Of a DNA stretch of 64,000 bases, positions 40,323 to 50,057 are shown in pieces. The notes beneath the pieces were generated by a model. That model made no database searches and had not been told where the DNA came from. It saw only the letters and a list, made by a program, of their open reading frames with translations. Within the stretch, counting starts at the first letter, position 1, and each line of letters opens with the position of its first letter. Made by a program: the position numbers and the translations under genes. This stretch comes from Erwinia sp. OLFS4 (GTDB taxonomy: Bacteria > Pseudomonadota > Gammaproteobacteria > Enterobacterales > Enterobacteriaceae): NCBI RefSeq assembly GCF_002752165.1, contig NZ_MOMB01000006.1:17460-81459 (forward strand). The letters run 5' to 3'.

Positions 40323-41387
40323 TCACCTCTGATGTGAGTCGCGATCGGTTTGCACAGCCGGCCGCTGTGCAGGCGGGCGCTGACTTCCCGGGGCTGCTGG
40401 CGACACGCTGGGCGCTACCGCTGAAGATTGAAGTTCAGGTGTTTTACTGGCGTTAGCGGGCATTGCCGGTGCCGCTATGTGTTTCAGATTCTGCAGATCG
40501 CCATCATCGGGCAGCGCAACCGCATCACTTTCAGCGTTCTCTTTTTCAATCGCCCGTTCGGTATCATGATTTAGTACCAGCAGGCTTATACGCCGGTTAA
40601 CCGCTTCATCACCATCGCGGTTCTTCAGTTTCATGGTGTCAGCCATACCAACTATCCGCAGCATTTTTCTGCCGTCCAGGCCGCCCATAACCAGTTCGCG
40701 ACGCGATGCATTAGCACGATCTGCCGACAGTTCCCAGTTGCTGTATCCCCGATCGCCATTGGCATACTGGAAGTCGTCTGTATGTCCGGCAATACTTAAT
40801 TTATTGGGTAAATCGTTGAGAATAGACGCAATTGCGCGCAAAATATCGCGCATATAGGGTTCAACATCCGCACTGCCGCGTTTAAACATTGGCCGATCCT
40901 GACTATCGATAATCTGAATGCGCAGCCCCTCCTCAACCAGATTAATGATCAGGTGTGGCCGCAGCGCCTTTAATCTCGGATCGGTTTCAATCAGCTGATC
41001 GAGTCGTTCGCGCAGCCGGTTCAGTCGTATTTCATCCAGCTTGCGTTTTTGTTCGTCCAGCAAGCGTTTTTTGTCATCGCCGGCAACCGTTTTATGCAAT
41101 TCACCTTTCTGCCGGGTCGGGTCGTCCCCCCCGCCGGGAATAGCACTTTCACTATCACTGGCACGCTCACCCCCGCTTAATGCCATTCTCAGTGGCATCT
41201 TAAAATATTCCGCTATTTGCTCCAGCTGCTGGGGATTAGAAATTGAAATCAGCCACATCACTAAAAAAAATGCCATCATTGCCGTCATAAAGTCGGCATA
41301 AGCAATTTTCCATGAGCCATGTCCGGTTGCATGTTTTTTATGCTTACGCTTTTTGACCAGGATGATCGGATGATTATTGTGCTTCAT
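40323..41387 (-). CDS. motB: Flagellar stator protein MotB
   Basis: 354 residues. One transmembrane helix near the amino end carries the proton-binding Asp in [20 protein letters not shown], followed by the plug segment and an OmpA-type peptidoglycan-binding domain ([35 protein letters not shown]). Longer than E. coli MotB (308) through a Pro/Ala-rich tail. Overlaps motA by four bases. Confidence 0.95.
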   Translation of the reverse strand: MKHNNHPIILVKKRKHKKHATGHGSWKIAYADFMTAMMAFFLVMWLISISNPQQLEQIAEYFKMPLRMALSGGERASDSESAIPGGGDDPTRQKGELHKTVAGDDKKRLLDEQKRKLDEIRLNRLRERLDQLIETDPRLKALRPHLIINLVEEGLRIQIIDSQDRPMFKRGSADVEPYMRDILRAIASILNDLPNKLSIAGHTDDFQYANGDRGYSNWELSADRANASRRELVMGGLDGRKMLRIVGMADTMKLKNRDGDEAVNRRISLLVLNHDTERAIEKENAESDAVALPDDGDLQNLKHIAAPAMPANASKTPELQSSAVAPSVSPAAPGSQRPPAQRPAVQTDRDSHQR

Positions 41388-42271
41388 GCATCTTGTTCCG
41401 CGGTCTGTTTCGCCGGTGATTTGGCATTTCGTACATGTTCTTCAAGCTCAAGAAAGGATGGCCGATCGGAGGAGTAAAGCGTTTTACGTCCAAACTCCAC
41501 GGCAATCTGGGGCGCATATCCGTTCAGGCTTGACAGCAGCGTTACCTTAATACACTGCATCATTTTGGTCGTCTCAGCGCACTTCTGACGCAGAACCACA
41601 GCCAGCGGTGAGATAAAACCATAAGCCAGCAGGATGCCAAGAAAAGTACCGACCATCGCGTGAGCAATCAGTGCACCCAGCTCTGCCGCCGGCCGATCTG
41701 CTGACGCCAGCGCATGGACCACCCCCATCACCGCCGCAACAATCCCGAATGCAGGTAACGAATCACCGACCGTCTGGAACGCCTGTGCCGGCACATCACA
41801 TTCGTTTTCATAGGTTTCAATTTCTTCATCCATCAGGGCTTCTATCTCAAACGCATTCATATTGCCGCTCACCATCAGACGCAGATAGTCGACGATAAAG
41901 TCCACTAACCGTTTATCGGCAATTATGCGCGGGTAATGAGTAAAGATTTCGCTGTCCTGAGGCGCATCAATATCACGCTCCAGCGACAACATGCCCTGCT
42001 GGCGGGATTTGGCCATCAGGCGATAAAGCAACGCCATCAGATCCATATAAATCGCTTTGTTGTATTTGGACCCGCGCATCAGCAGTGGCAACGCTTTTCC
42101 CGTTGCCCTAATGGCTTTACCGTTATTGCCCACCACAAAAGCACCGAATCCGGCGCCGGCGATAATCAGTAACTCCGCAGGTTGATAAAGCGCGCCAAGA
42201 TGGCCGCCAACTATCACATACCCGCCCAACACGGACCCGATAACAAGGAGATAACCCAAGATAACCAGCAC
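41384..42271 (-). CDS. motA: Flagellar stator protein MotA
   Basis: Proton channel subunit of 295 residues with four hydrophobic helices. The rotor-contact cytoplasmic loop contains [25 protein letters not shown] sequence (split at about residues 74-94) and Arg/Glu charges; [16 protein letters not shown] and [17 protein letters not shown] are the channel helices. GTG start at 42271, as in E. coli, with AAGGA upstream. First gene of motAB-cheAW. Confidence 0.96.
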   Translation of the reverse strand: MLVILGYLLVIGSVLGGYVIVGGHLGALYQPAELLIIAGAGFGAFVVGNNGKAIRATGKALPLLMRGSKYNKAIYMDLMALLYRLMAKSRQQGMLSLERDIDAPQDSEIFTHYPRIIADKRLVDFIVDYLRLMVSGNMNAFEIEALMDEEIETYENECDVPAQAFQTVGDSLPAFGIVAAVMGVVHALASADRPAAELGALIAHAMVGTFLGILLAYGFISPLAVVLRQKCAETTKMMQCIKVTLLSSLNGYAPQIAVEFGRKTLYSSDRPSFLELEEHVRNAKSPAKQTAEQDA

Positions 42272-42344
42272 AATAAATCCTTACGTCAATAACGTGTAGG
42301 GTGAAGGAGGAATCCGCTACGTTTACCCGCCACCCGCACCAGAG

Positions 42345-42373
42345 AAAAAAAAAGCAGCGGTATTACCGCTGCT
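42345..42373. terminator. Terminator after flhDC
   Basis: Ten-base stem AGCAGCGGTA (42353-42362)/TACCGCTGCT (42364-42373). On the minus strand it is followed by nine T (42353-42345). Located 29 bases after the flhC stop and before motA. The plus strand also has a T6 run close by, so it could act both ways. Confidence 0.9.
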
Positions 42374-42401
42374 GGTGTTTTTTCATCATCGGGCAAAGCG
42401 G

Positions 42402-42980
42402 TTAAACGGCTTGCTTCACGTGTTCATCCAGCAGTTGCTGAAGGTTATCGGCAGTTTCTGCCGGAAGTTTACGCCTTTTTACCGCCCGTGACGGCGGCTG
42501 GCACAGGCTGCACACAAAGCTGCCTGCGGGTTGATGTGCATGGTTGATAAAGCGCCCGTTACAACATTTGCAACTGGAAAGTTCCAGCATTCCGCTTTCA
42601 ACGAAGCGCACCAGGGTCCAGGCACGAGTGAGCGCCAGTAACGGGCCGTCATCACTCTGTGGACACTGTTCAAGATAGAGCCGGTAGGCCTTGATGATAG
42701 CTTTGATACCTGAGGTCTGACCGCTTTTCAGTAAGAACATCCAGGCATTGCAAAACATGGTGGCATGAATATTTTGCTCCCACGTCATAAACCAGTCGGT
42801 TGAGAATGGCAGCATTCCTTTAGGGGGTGGACAACCCCGTAATTCTTTATACAGCTTAATTAATCGTCCGCGACTTAATTGTGTTTCGCTCTCAAGCATT
42901 TGCAGACGGGCGCCCAACGATATTAACTCTATTGCCAGCTGAATATCATTGGCTTCCTTGACGATACTTTTATCACTCAT
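42402..42980 (-). CDS. flhC: Flagellar master regulator subunit FlhC
   Basis: 192 residues. Forms FlhD4C2, which activates class II flagellar promoters. The zinc site is four Cys in [15 protein letters not shown] and [23 protein letters not shown] is a family stretch. Its ATG overlaps the flhD stop by one base (TAATG), showing coupling. Normal length for the family. Confidence 0.96.
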   Translation of the reverse strand: MSDKSIVKEANDIQLAIELISLGARLQMLESETQLSRGRLIKLYKELRGCPPPKGMLPFSTDWFMTWEQNIHATMFCNAWMFLLKSGQTSGIKAIIKAYRLYLEQCPQSDDGPLLALTRAWTLVRFVESGMLELSSCKCCNGRFINHAHQPAGSFVCSLCQPPSRAVKRRKLPAETADNLQQLLDEHVKQAV

Positions 42981-43330
42981 TATCCAGCCCTCTTCTTCGG
43001 CATATCGCCATCCTTAGAAATATCACGCAGCAGACGACTGGATAATAAAATACCGGTATGAATCTGTTGCAGATCGTCAACCCGCGACTCCTGTGTTAAA
43101 CGGCTGATGATCGTGTGATCATTAAAACGGAACTGACAAACCAGCTGGTTTGTCTCTGCCAGTTTTACCATTTCTGGCAATGTCAGCTGAGCGAGTGCAT
43201 TCGCCATTGACTCATCGATACCCAGACGGAACATAGCTGACGCCTTTTCCTGATTAATTAAACGCTGTGCAAGCAAAAGATATGACAAATTAATGTCATA
43301 AATATGTTTAAGTAATTCTGAAGTACGCAT
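42980..43330 (-). CDS. flhD: Flagellar master regulator subunit FlhD
   Basis: 116 residues, near identical in plan to E. coli FlhD ([38 protein letters not shown]). Partner of FlhC. The ATG at 43330 is chosen by homology; an open frame extends 18 codons upstream without similarity. The long AT-rich region upstream with a CRP site is the usual control region of this operon. Confidence 0.95.
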   Translation of the reverse strand: MRTSELLKHIYDINLSYLLLAQRLINQEKASAMFRLGIDESMANALAQLTLPEMVKLAETNQLVCQFRFNDHTIISRLTQESRVDDLQQIHTGILLSSRLLRDISKDGDMPKKRAG

Positions 43331-44238
43331 GTACCCACCATGACTGTCACTATTTAAAATGTTTGCGGTTAAATCAGACCGCACCTTTTGTTGCTGGTTG
43401 GTAAATCTAAAGATGGCAAAAATTTATAGTGGCAAAGCCAAAGTGCTAAAAGCCTGTCATATATTCCCGGAAGAGTTCGCCGAAAAGCTATCTTAACTCA
43501 CTTATTATTTACGACCTGAGTTTTAACCACCTTTCATGCATTTCATCCTGAAATGCGCACTAATTAGAGAGCCAATCACAGCCACTTCGGACTAGTCCGA
43601 ATTTACGTTAGGAGTAATCCGAAAAACAAGGCAACTGTATCCCCTCTATTTACGACATACAACGAGCGATGCGTAAAATTTTAGATAAAGTGTGATATGC
43701 GTCACACTTTTAAGGCAAATTTTTTTTGAAAAAGCATCAGCGTTACTGTTGTTTAGTTTACAACGTAATCAATTTATTACTTTTTTGTAAAAATTACGCA
43801 CCAAAAAAGAGCACACAAACTCTGATTGTTCGCATTACCATTCTTTTAGATAAAATCTGAATTTATTACCATGATGTCAGATTTATCTTCCATAAAAACA
43901 CACCAATCAGAACTATACACTAATTATATGTGCTTTAAAGGAGCTTTTAGTGGCATAAATTTGATTTAAGTATCAGCCAGGCGGTAGAGCCCCCTGCATT
44001 TTTCACACAGCTAATTGCAAACAATCACAGGGTTTGGTTAAGCTCATTAACTTAGCGTTTAGATATAGTAAAAGCCTGTAAATTCATATTGCATTAGAAC
44101 TACTAATATATTGACTAAGGGATTACTTCATGCAGTTGACGTTATAATCAGAAAAAAAGCGACTGGACAACCTATGTTGTTGCCAGTAAGCGGCAACCAT
44201 CTCAATAAGGCAGAAAATAGTGAAAGGAAAAACAGCGC
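43331..44238. promoter_or_regulatory. flhDC control region
   Basis: About 900 AT-rich bases without genes between flhD and the otsA end. E. coli has uspC between otsA and flhDC; here it is absent. The region holds a consensus CRP site at 43691-43706, 361 bases before the flhD start. Long untranslated leaders and several promoters are known for flhDC; individual -10/-35 boxes are not assigned here. Confidence 0.6.
43691..43706. promoter_or_regulatory. CRP-cAMP binding site upstream of flhDC
   Basis: TGTGATATGCGTCACA is an exact TGTGA-N6-TCACA match, and the palindrome extends to AAAGTGTGA...TCACACTTT. CRP activation of flhDC is established in E. coli, so this is very likely its counterpart. 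Confidence 0.93.
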
Positions 44239-44287
44239 CGAATACCTGCAGCGGAATAAGTCAGGGTTTCCCCGCTGCAGGTATTCG
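44239..44287. repeat. 16-bp perfect inverted repeat downstream of otsA
   Basis: CGAATACCTGCAGCGG (44239-44254) and its exact reverse complement (44272-44287) with a 17-base loop. It is 48 bases after the otsA stop. No T run follows on the minus strand, so it is either a strong mRNA 3' hairpin or a structured/mobile remnant rather than a standard terminator. Confidence 0.8.
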
Positions 44288-44334
44288 TTTAAAGGGATCT
44301 CCCCGCCGATGACCGCGCCTTCGATTAGCCGGAT

Positions 44335-45735
44335 TCAGTCAGATGATTTCCCACTCTGCGTGGATAATGCACGCAAATCTTTGAGAAATGTCTCACGCCA
44401 GTTTGCAATATCATTGCGCTTTAATACCGTCATCATCTCGTTATAGCGGGCAATACGCTCAGCACGAGGCATCGTCAGCGCTTTATTCAACGCAGCGGCA
44501 ACGTCATCACGATCGTAGGGATTGACGATCAGCGCTGCCGTCAGTTCATTGGCCGCTCCGGCAAACCGTGACAGGACCAGCACGCCAGGATCGGCCGGGT
44601 CCTGTGCAGCAATATACTCTTTAGCAACCAGATTCATGCCATCACGCAGCGGCGTCACCAGACCGACATCGGTCAGACGAAAAATTTTCATCAGCAAACG
44701 CCGGTCAAAATGCTGATTGAGATAATAAAGCGGCGTCCAGCCTAAAGTGCCATATTTTCCGTTAATCCGTCCGGCCTCGGTTTCCAGCTGGTGGCGGATA
44801 TCCTGATAGGCCTGCACATCGCCGCGCGAAGTGGGGGCAATCTGGGTGTAGCGGATATTGCTTCGATGCTCCTGATAATTCTCCAGCAGTGATTCATAGG
44901 CAAGAAAGCGTTCCGGTAATCCTTTCGAATAATCCAGCCGCTCACAGGCAATAATATTTTTGATATCTCCGAGGTCGCGTTTCATCGCAGCCATTTTGGG
45001 CGGCAGCGGACCTTCTGCCATCTCGCGGATACTGTCTGGCTCAATGCCTATCGGATAAACTTCGCTCGCAAACGCGTTATCAAACGCACGATGCTGTTTT
45101 ACCCCGATTTGTTCGAGCTGCGTCACCTGTGCAACGCTGTCAAGAAATGCCAGCCGATCGTTCTCAGTCTGAAATCCCAGCAGATCGTACTGACAGAGCA
45201 TATTCAGCAGGGTTTTGTGAGGGGGTAAGGCATTGAAAATTTCCGGTGTCGGAAAGGGGATGTGCAAAAAAAAGCCTATTGGGTTACTAACCCCCAGCTT
45301 ACGTAATTCAGCGGCAAAAGGCAGCAGATGATAATCATGGATCCACAAAATATCATCCGGTTTCAATAACGGCTGCAAACGTACAGCCAGCAGGCGGTTG
45401 ACGCTGCAATAACCTTCCCATGCTTCACGCTGAAAGTGCACAAGATCAAGTCGATAATGGAACGCCGGCCAGATAACCGCGTTTGAAAATTGCAGATAGT
45501 AAAGGTCATAATCATTCTGATTCAGGCCAAATGAAGCATAGGTGATTCCATCATGTTCCTGAATATTAACCTGTTCATCTTCTTCACCGATTTCACTGAT
45601 CTCGCCATCCCAGCCATACCATAAACCGCCGGTTGACTTCAGCGCATCAACAATCCCGACCGCCAGCCCTCCGGCACTGGCCTTTCCACCCACGGGCAGA
45701 GCGATACGGTTAGATACGACAACTAAACGACTCAT
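44335..45735 (-). CDS. otsA: Trehalose-6-phosphate synthase
   Basis: Glycosyltransferase family 20 enzyme of 466 residues joining UDP-glucose and glucose-6-phosphate. Family stretches are [20 protein letters not shown] at the start, [16 protein letters not shown] (active site), [17 protein letters not shown] and [15 protein letters not shown]. Four bases after otsB, with AAGGAG in the gap region. The product is the osmo- and stress-protectant precursor; the pathway is RpoS-linked in E. coli. Confidence 0.96.
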   Translation of the reverse strand: MSRLVVVSNRIALPVGGKASAGGLAVGIVDALKSTGGLWYGWDGEISEIGEEDEQVNIQEHDGITYASFGLNQNDYDLYYLQFSNAVIWPAFHYRLDLVHFQREAWEGYCSVNRLLAVRLQPLLKPDDILWIHDYHLLPFAAELRKLGVSNPIGFFLHIPFPTPEIFNALPPHKTLLNMLCQYDLLGFQTENDRLAFLDSVAQVTQLEQIGVKQHRAFDNAFASEVYPIGIEPDSIREMAEGPLPPKMAAMKRDLGDIKNIIACERLDYSKGLPERFLAYESLLENYQEHRSNIRYTQIAPTSRGDVQAYQDIRHQLETEAGRINGKYGTLGWTPLYYLNQHFDRRLLMKIFRLTDVGLVTPLRDGMNLVAKEYIAAQDPADPGVLVLSRFAGAANELTAALIVNPYDRDDVAAALNKALTMPRAERIARYNEMMTVLKRNDIANWRETFLKDLRALSTQSGKSSD

Positions 45736-45739
45736 AACC

Positions 45740-46516
45740 TTAACTCCTTACCGATGATGTTGTGTCTTGATGTAATTGTAATGTGAGTTGTTCCAGCCAG
45801 GCATATACGCCGTCGACATCAGCAATCCGGTGTGTCGCTTGCGTCAGGCCGTCTGCGACTTTGATGGTCAGACCGCCGGACGCGTTAACCACCGCAAAAG
45901 CGGCTTCATCGGTTAAATCATCACCCACGAAAACCGGGGTACGCCCGGCAAAAGGCACCTCCTGCATAAACTGACGCAGAGCAGCGCCTTTGTTCACACC
46001 AGCAGGTTTCAGTTCCACCACGCATTTTCCCGGTTGCAAAACCAGCTGCGGATAGAGCGCCACCATTTTTTCTGCCAGAGTCTGAACCGCACCGGCAAAA
46101 TGTGTGGCATTACGATAGTGCAGCGCAAACGCCATTCCCTTCACTTCCAACAGCGTGCCGGGCATTTCTTTTAGCGCCTGCTGCAGCTGGCCTGCCACTG
46201 AAGCAGCGACCTGCCCGGGCAGTCTGACGGTGTGCAGCACACCGTCAGCATCCCGGCGTTCAGCACCATGAACCCCAGCAAGCGGCAGCCGTAACGGTGC
46301 AACCAGGGCATCCAGTTCAGCAAGTGGCCGGCCGGATACCAGCGCCAGCGCATTGTCGCAGGCAGCAGCGAGCTGCCGTAACATCGCGATAACCTTTTTG
46401 GGGATAAACACATCGTCAGGCTGTGGCTGAATAGCCGCCAGGGTCCCATCAACGTCAAAAAAGAAAGCGTGACTGGCCGGTATTATCACGGGCACGCCAT
46501 CGGCGGGTTGATTCAC
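45740..46516 (-). CDS. otsB: Trehalose-6-phosphate phosphatase
   Basis: HAD-superfamily phosphatase of 258 residues. Motif I is FFFDVDGTLAAI with the nucleophilic Asp, motif II LVSGRPLAELD, motif IV VFVGDDLTDEAAF. GTG 46516 is the start, nine bases after AGGAG; the longer frame upstream has no similarity. First gene of otsBA; with OtsA it makes trehalose, which treA in this window can degrade in the periplasm. Confidence 0.94.
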   Translation of the reverse strand: MNQPADGVPVIIPASHAFFFDVDGTLAAIQPQPDDVFIPKKVIAMLRQLAAACDNALALVSGRPLAELDALVAPLRLPLAGVHGAERRDADGVLHTVRLPGQVAASVAGQLQQALKEMPGTLLEVKGMAFALHYRNATHFAGAVQTLAEKMVALYPQLVLQPGKCVVELKPAGVNKGAALRQFMQEVPFAGRTPVFVGDDLTDEAAFAVVNASGGLTIKVADGLTQATHRIADVDGVYAWLEQLTLQLHQDTTSSVRS

Positions 46517-47426
46517 TCTTTTTCTCCTGGTCTGCTGGTTAAAAGAACGTTGCAGCCTCTGCCGGCTCCCTTGCGGCAAAAGACCAGATAATGCAAATTC
46601 GGGTGATGCCTCTCAATGACCACCTCGTGAGGAAACCCGATGCTGAAGGTGATACGGGGAATGAGGGCCTGCCTGCTGCCCTGAAGGCGGAAAACGCCCC
46701 GCCGGAGAAACATGCACAATCTGTTGGTTTACACGCCCTATTAGTGCATTGAACCACAGCATCTTACTTTGCACCTGCTACCCATTTTGCTCTTCCTGAA
46801 GTCGGGAATATCGCCTTTCAGTATAGGTGCTGGCCTGGAAATTACCAGGTAACGCGCCAGCAACGCGGCATTTTTAGTGCAAAATTCATGCCTATTCAGC
46901 GCAGATCGATCCCCTGCCGCCGGTGGTGTCATCAGCGCTGGTCGCCCGGTTTAAGGGCCGTTCAGTCATTTCTGTCTTTCAGGTTAGTGCCCTGGCATAG
47001 CCTGCCTTGTAATAACCTTTTCCCGTTATCTGCATGCGCTGAAATCCCAGCGCGAATATTCTGCTGATAATCAACGAGATTCAGTTAATATTCGGTTAAA
47101 TAACATCCAGTGAACAAATCATTCTGTCTGGTGATTTTCCGGTTAATTCCCTCAACTGCGCCTGCGTATTGATATAAAAATCTCATAAACACTGCGCTTA
47201 TTATTAAATCAAACTCAATAATTAGAATTATATTATAAGAAAATCCTCATATGGTTATCTTATTACCCTTCATTAATTGACAAAAACTTAATCTATTTAA
47301 TTAACTGTACTTTTCTTCTCCTTGCTGATTTTTCGTGCCAGGCTATTATTTACAACGCGGCCAAATCAATATTTTCTTTTATCATCTTTTTTTATTTTCT
47401 ATGCACTGACTTTGCTGGAGTAGCCC
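46517..47426. other. Long intergenic region upstream of otsB, no gene seen
   Basis: About 900 bases. It must hold the otsB promoter near its left end and that of the DUF1275 gene at its right, which is very AT-rich (47180-47400). Several short frames of 60-72 codons exist on the minus strand near 46513-46932, but they are Cys/Ala/Gly-rich, overlap each other and look like chance. Short inverted repeats near 46830-46870 (CCTGG-aaatta-CCAGG) could be structural. Confidence 0.4.
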
Positions 47427-48182
47427 GTGCTGATTAAACGTAAACGTATACGTTCACACCTTGAAGATCGCTGGCTTGCGCTGGTCCTGGCGACCAGCGC
47501 GGGTACCCTCAATGCCATGGCGCTGGGGGCATTTGGTTTCTTTCCTTCACATATGAGTGGCAATACCTCGCAAATATCAACGGAAGTATCCACATCTAAC
47601 CTGAAAGATTTGGTGTTTCTCACTACGATTCTGATTGCTTTTATCGCCGGGGCATTTAGCGCACGGGTGACGGTTGCTGCAGGTTTAAACAAAAAGCTGC
47701 GCACGATATATTGCCTGATTTTGCTGGCTGAGGGCGCCGCGTTAGCATTACTGTCGCTGTTTGAACTGCGGTTTTATACTGCAGCCGTTAACCGGGAGTC
47801 TGTGGTTTTTCTGGCTTTTTTAATGGGTATTCATAATGCAACTTCAACCCAGCTATCAAATGGCCGGGTCCGCTCCACGCATATTACCGGTACAGTTACC
47901 GATGCCGGCATTGCGCTCGGCTCAGTCGTCGCTGGCTGGTTGTCGCGTAACGACAAAACAGGCTGGCGTAGCCAGTATATGGTTCTGTCCACGCACCTTA
48001 CCACGCTCTTTTCCTTTGTCGCCGGCGGCATTGGCGGATTGCTGCTATACCGGCTGGCAGGCTTCAGTGCCATGCTGGCGGTGGGTGTTTTTCTGATGGT
48101 AGTAGCAACCAGCGCCATTGTGATTGCACTGTATACTACCCGTAAAAGACGTATACGTAGCAACAGCCCACAAAATGCCTGA
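47427..48182 (+). CDS. DUF1275 (YoaK-family) membrane protein
   Basis: Integral membrane protein of 251 residues with six or so hydrophobic segments. Family marks are LVLATSAGTLNAMALGAFGFF, SHMSGNTSQIS and the second RSTHITGTVTDAGIALG. Function of the family is unknown; some members lie near stress or transport genes. GTG 47427 is the start, seven bases after GGAG. Basic ends (KRKRIR and RKRRIR) face the cytoplasm by the positive-inside rule. Convergent with the kinase gene. Confidence 0.85.
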   Translation: MLIKRKRIRSHLEDRWLALVLATSAGTLNAMALGAFGFFPSHMSGNTSQISTEVSTSNLKDLVFLTTILIAFIAGAFSARVTVAAGLNKKLRTIYCLILLAEGAALALLSLFELRFYTAAVNRESVVFLAFLMGIHNATSTQLSNGRVRSTHITGTVTDAGIALGSVVAGWLSRNDKTGWRSQYMVLSTHLTTLFSFVAGGIGGLLLYRLAGFSAMLAVGVFLMVVATSAIVIALYTTRKRRIRSNSPQNA

Positions 48183-48213
48183 TTGGCCGCACCTGGCTGA
48201 CCGGCCGCTGCGC

Positions 48214-49314
48214 TTACACTGCAACCGTTGATTCGACAGAGGGGTTAACGTTTGCAGGGCCGGGCGGAAACCACAGAGAAAACCGCGAACCACCGCGCGC
48301 GCCCCGGCCATAGTCAACATATCCACCGTGCGACATCACAATAGCCCGTACCACCGCCAGCCCCAGGCCGCTGCCACCATTTTGTTGCGAACAGGGGCCA
48401 TCGCCGCGTGAGAAGGCATCCCATACCCGCGCAGCGGTTTCCGCACCGATGCCTGGTCCTTCATCTTCCACCACGATTAATGCTCCCTGCTGGCGTGCCG
48501 TACAGGAGACAATGACACGGCCTGGTACAGCATAACGTCTGGCATTTTCCAGCAGTACCAGTACCGCCTGGCGCAAGCGGGAAGGCTCGCAGTGAATGGC
48601 CACGGCCGCCAGCTCCAGTTTCAGTGTGTGATGACTGCGTGTTAAATCATCTTTAACTAATGCCGCCACTGCCTCTATCTCTTTTTCCACCTGGACATGG
48701 TCAAAATGCAGCTGCAGATGGCCACTCTGCGCAAGGCTGAGCACGCGCAGATCTTCGATAAGACGCGACAGGCCATCCGTCTGCTTAACCAGATTATGAA
48801 ATAACTGAGGTTCAGGCTGGAAAATGCCCTCTTCCAGCCCCTGCAAACGCCCGCGCAGGATTGTCACCGGCGTGCGCAATTCATGAGCGATAGCCGCATT
48901 CCAGATACGGATTTCCCGCGACATGGCATCCAGTTTTTCTGCCATCAGATTAAAATCGTCCACCAGGCCGCTCATCTCTTTCAGGCGCTGTTCGCCCTTT
49001 TGTGCCCGGGCAGACAAATCACCATCGGCCACGCGTCTGGCACTTTCCGCCAGTGAATTTAACGGAAACAGAAGCGTACGGGCAAAGCGAGCAGCAATCG
49101 CCACTGAAACCAGCACGGAAAGCAGGGTAGACACAATAATCTGCATCCAGTCCACCGTGGAACCCATATCAATACTTGCCGTGACTGACCGCCCTGAATG
49201 CAGCGCAATTACAACGAAATACAGCAAATACACCGCGAATGAGATAAAAAAAGAGTAGAGAGTAATTTTAATAATGACCCAGTTAAGCTGCCGGCTCAGG
49301 CTATATAACTTCAC
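48214..49314 (-). CDS. Sensor histidine kinase (AdeS/BaeS type)
   Basis: 366 residues. Two hydrophobic segments (about 15-40 and 55-76) with a very short periplasmic loop, a HAMP domain (PLNSLAESARRVADGDLSAR), the phosphorylated His144 in AIAHELRTPVTILRG, and an ATPase domain with N box LLENARRY and G boxes DEGPGIG and GGSGLGLAVV. Overlaps the response regulator gene by four bases and closes an operon whose upstream genes code for an RND efflux system, the same plan as adeABC-adeRS and baeSR-linked pumps. The short loop suggests it senses membrane or intramembrane signals. Confidence 0.88.
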   Translation of the reverse strand: MKLYSLSRQLNWVIIKITLYSFFISFAVYLLYFVVIALHSGRSVTASIDMGSTVDWMQIIVSTLLSVLVSVAIAARFARTLLFPLNSLAESARRVADGDLSARAQKGEQRLKEMSGLVDDFNLMAEKLDAMSREIRIWNAAIAHELRTPVTILRGRLQGLEEGIFQPEPQLFHNLVKQTDGLSRLIEDLRVLSLAQSGHLQLHFDHVQVEKEIEAVAALVKDDLTRSHHTLKLELAAVAIHCEPSRLRQAVLVLLENARRYAVPGRVIVSCTARQQGALIVVEDEGPGIGAETAARVWDAFSRGDGPCSQQNGGSGLGLAVVRAIVMSHGGYVDYGRGARGGSRFSLWFPPGPANVNPSVESTVAV

Positions 49315-50012
49315 GGTTTTCTCCCCAGACGATAACCGAAGCCGCGCACGTTTTGTAACAGTCCGCAGACGCCCTCTTCCTCCAGCTTTTTACGCAATTT
49401 GCTAAGATGGCTGTCCACGGTACGCGGTAAAGTTTCACCTTCCGGCATACAGGTTTCCAGTAGTTCATTACGGCTGCAAACCCGGTCCGGCGTCCGTGCC
49501 AGGTGCGCCAGCAGGCGAAACTCTGTGGTCGTCAGCTTCATGGCGATGTCCCGGTTGCCCGGACGGACGATCACGCTATGGTTGGCCAGATGAATATCAA
49601 TCCAGTCGCTGTGAATAACGCCGCTGGCTGTATCACTTTGCACCAGATTCACCCGCCGCAAAATCGCCTGAACACGGGCAACCACTTCAGCAGGATTAAA
49701 CGGCTTCACCACGTAATCATCAGCCCCGATGCGCAATGCAGAGAGTTTGTCGATATCATCATCATTCGCAGTAAGCATGATCACCGGGGTATCACCCAGC
49801 CGACGCAATTCCGCCAGCACCTGCCAGCCGTCCTTCAGCGGCATACGGATATCGAGTATCACCAGCTGTGGCTGCACCGCGTCATAACGGGTCAGTGCTA
49901 TCGCGCCATTGCTGGCCCTTTCCGTGCGATAGCCTTGCTTTTCCAGATAAGCAATCAGGATAGCGGCAATTTCATCATCATCTTCCACCACTAAAATCGG
50001 TTGGTTATGCAT
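49311..50012 (-). CDS. OmpR-family response regulator (AdeR/BaeR type)
   Basis: 233 residues: receiver domain with phosphoacceptor Asp54 (QLVILDIRMPLKDGW) and conserved Lys in DDYVVKPFNP, then an OmpR winged helix ending LRKKLEEEGVCGLLQNVRGF. Start at ATG 50012 (MHNQPILVVEDDDE); the frame extends 12 codons upstream without similarity. Coupled to the kinase gene and 45 bases after the outer-membrane factor gene. Expected to control this efflux operon. Confidence 0.9.
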   Translation of the reverse strand: MHNQPILVVEDDDEIAAILIAYLEKQGYRTERASNGAIALTRYDAVQPQLVILDIRMPLKDGWQVLAELRRLGDTPVIMLTANDDDIDKLSALRIGADDYVVKPFNPAEVVARVQAILRRVNLVQSDTASGVIHSDWIDIHLANHSVIVRPGNRDIAMKLTTTEFRLLAHLARTPDRVCSRNELLETCMPEGETLPRTVDSHLSKLRKKLEEEGVCGLLQNVRGFGYRLGRKP

Positions 50013-50057
50013 ATTCGATCGTCCCGCTATGATGGCTCGCGCGGGCAAAGCGGCCGA

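Noticed and set aside
44111..44446. 111-codon plus-strand frame between flhDC region and otsA
   Set aside because: Runs through the 16-bp inverted repeat and into the otsA gene antisense; low-complexity, no ribosome site of note, no family-like stretch.
46513..46932. Overlapping short frames upstream of otsB on the minus strand
   Set aside because: Unusual Cys/Ala/Arg-rich composition, mutual overlap, and no ribosome sites; best seen as chance frames in a GC-moderate spacer.
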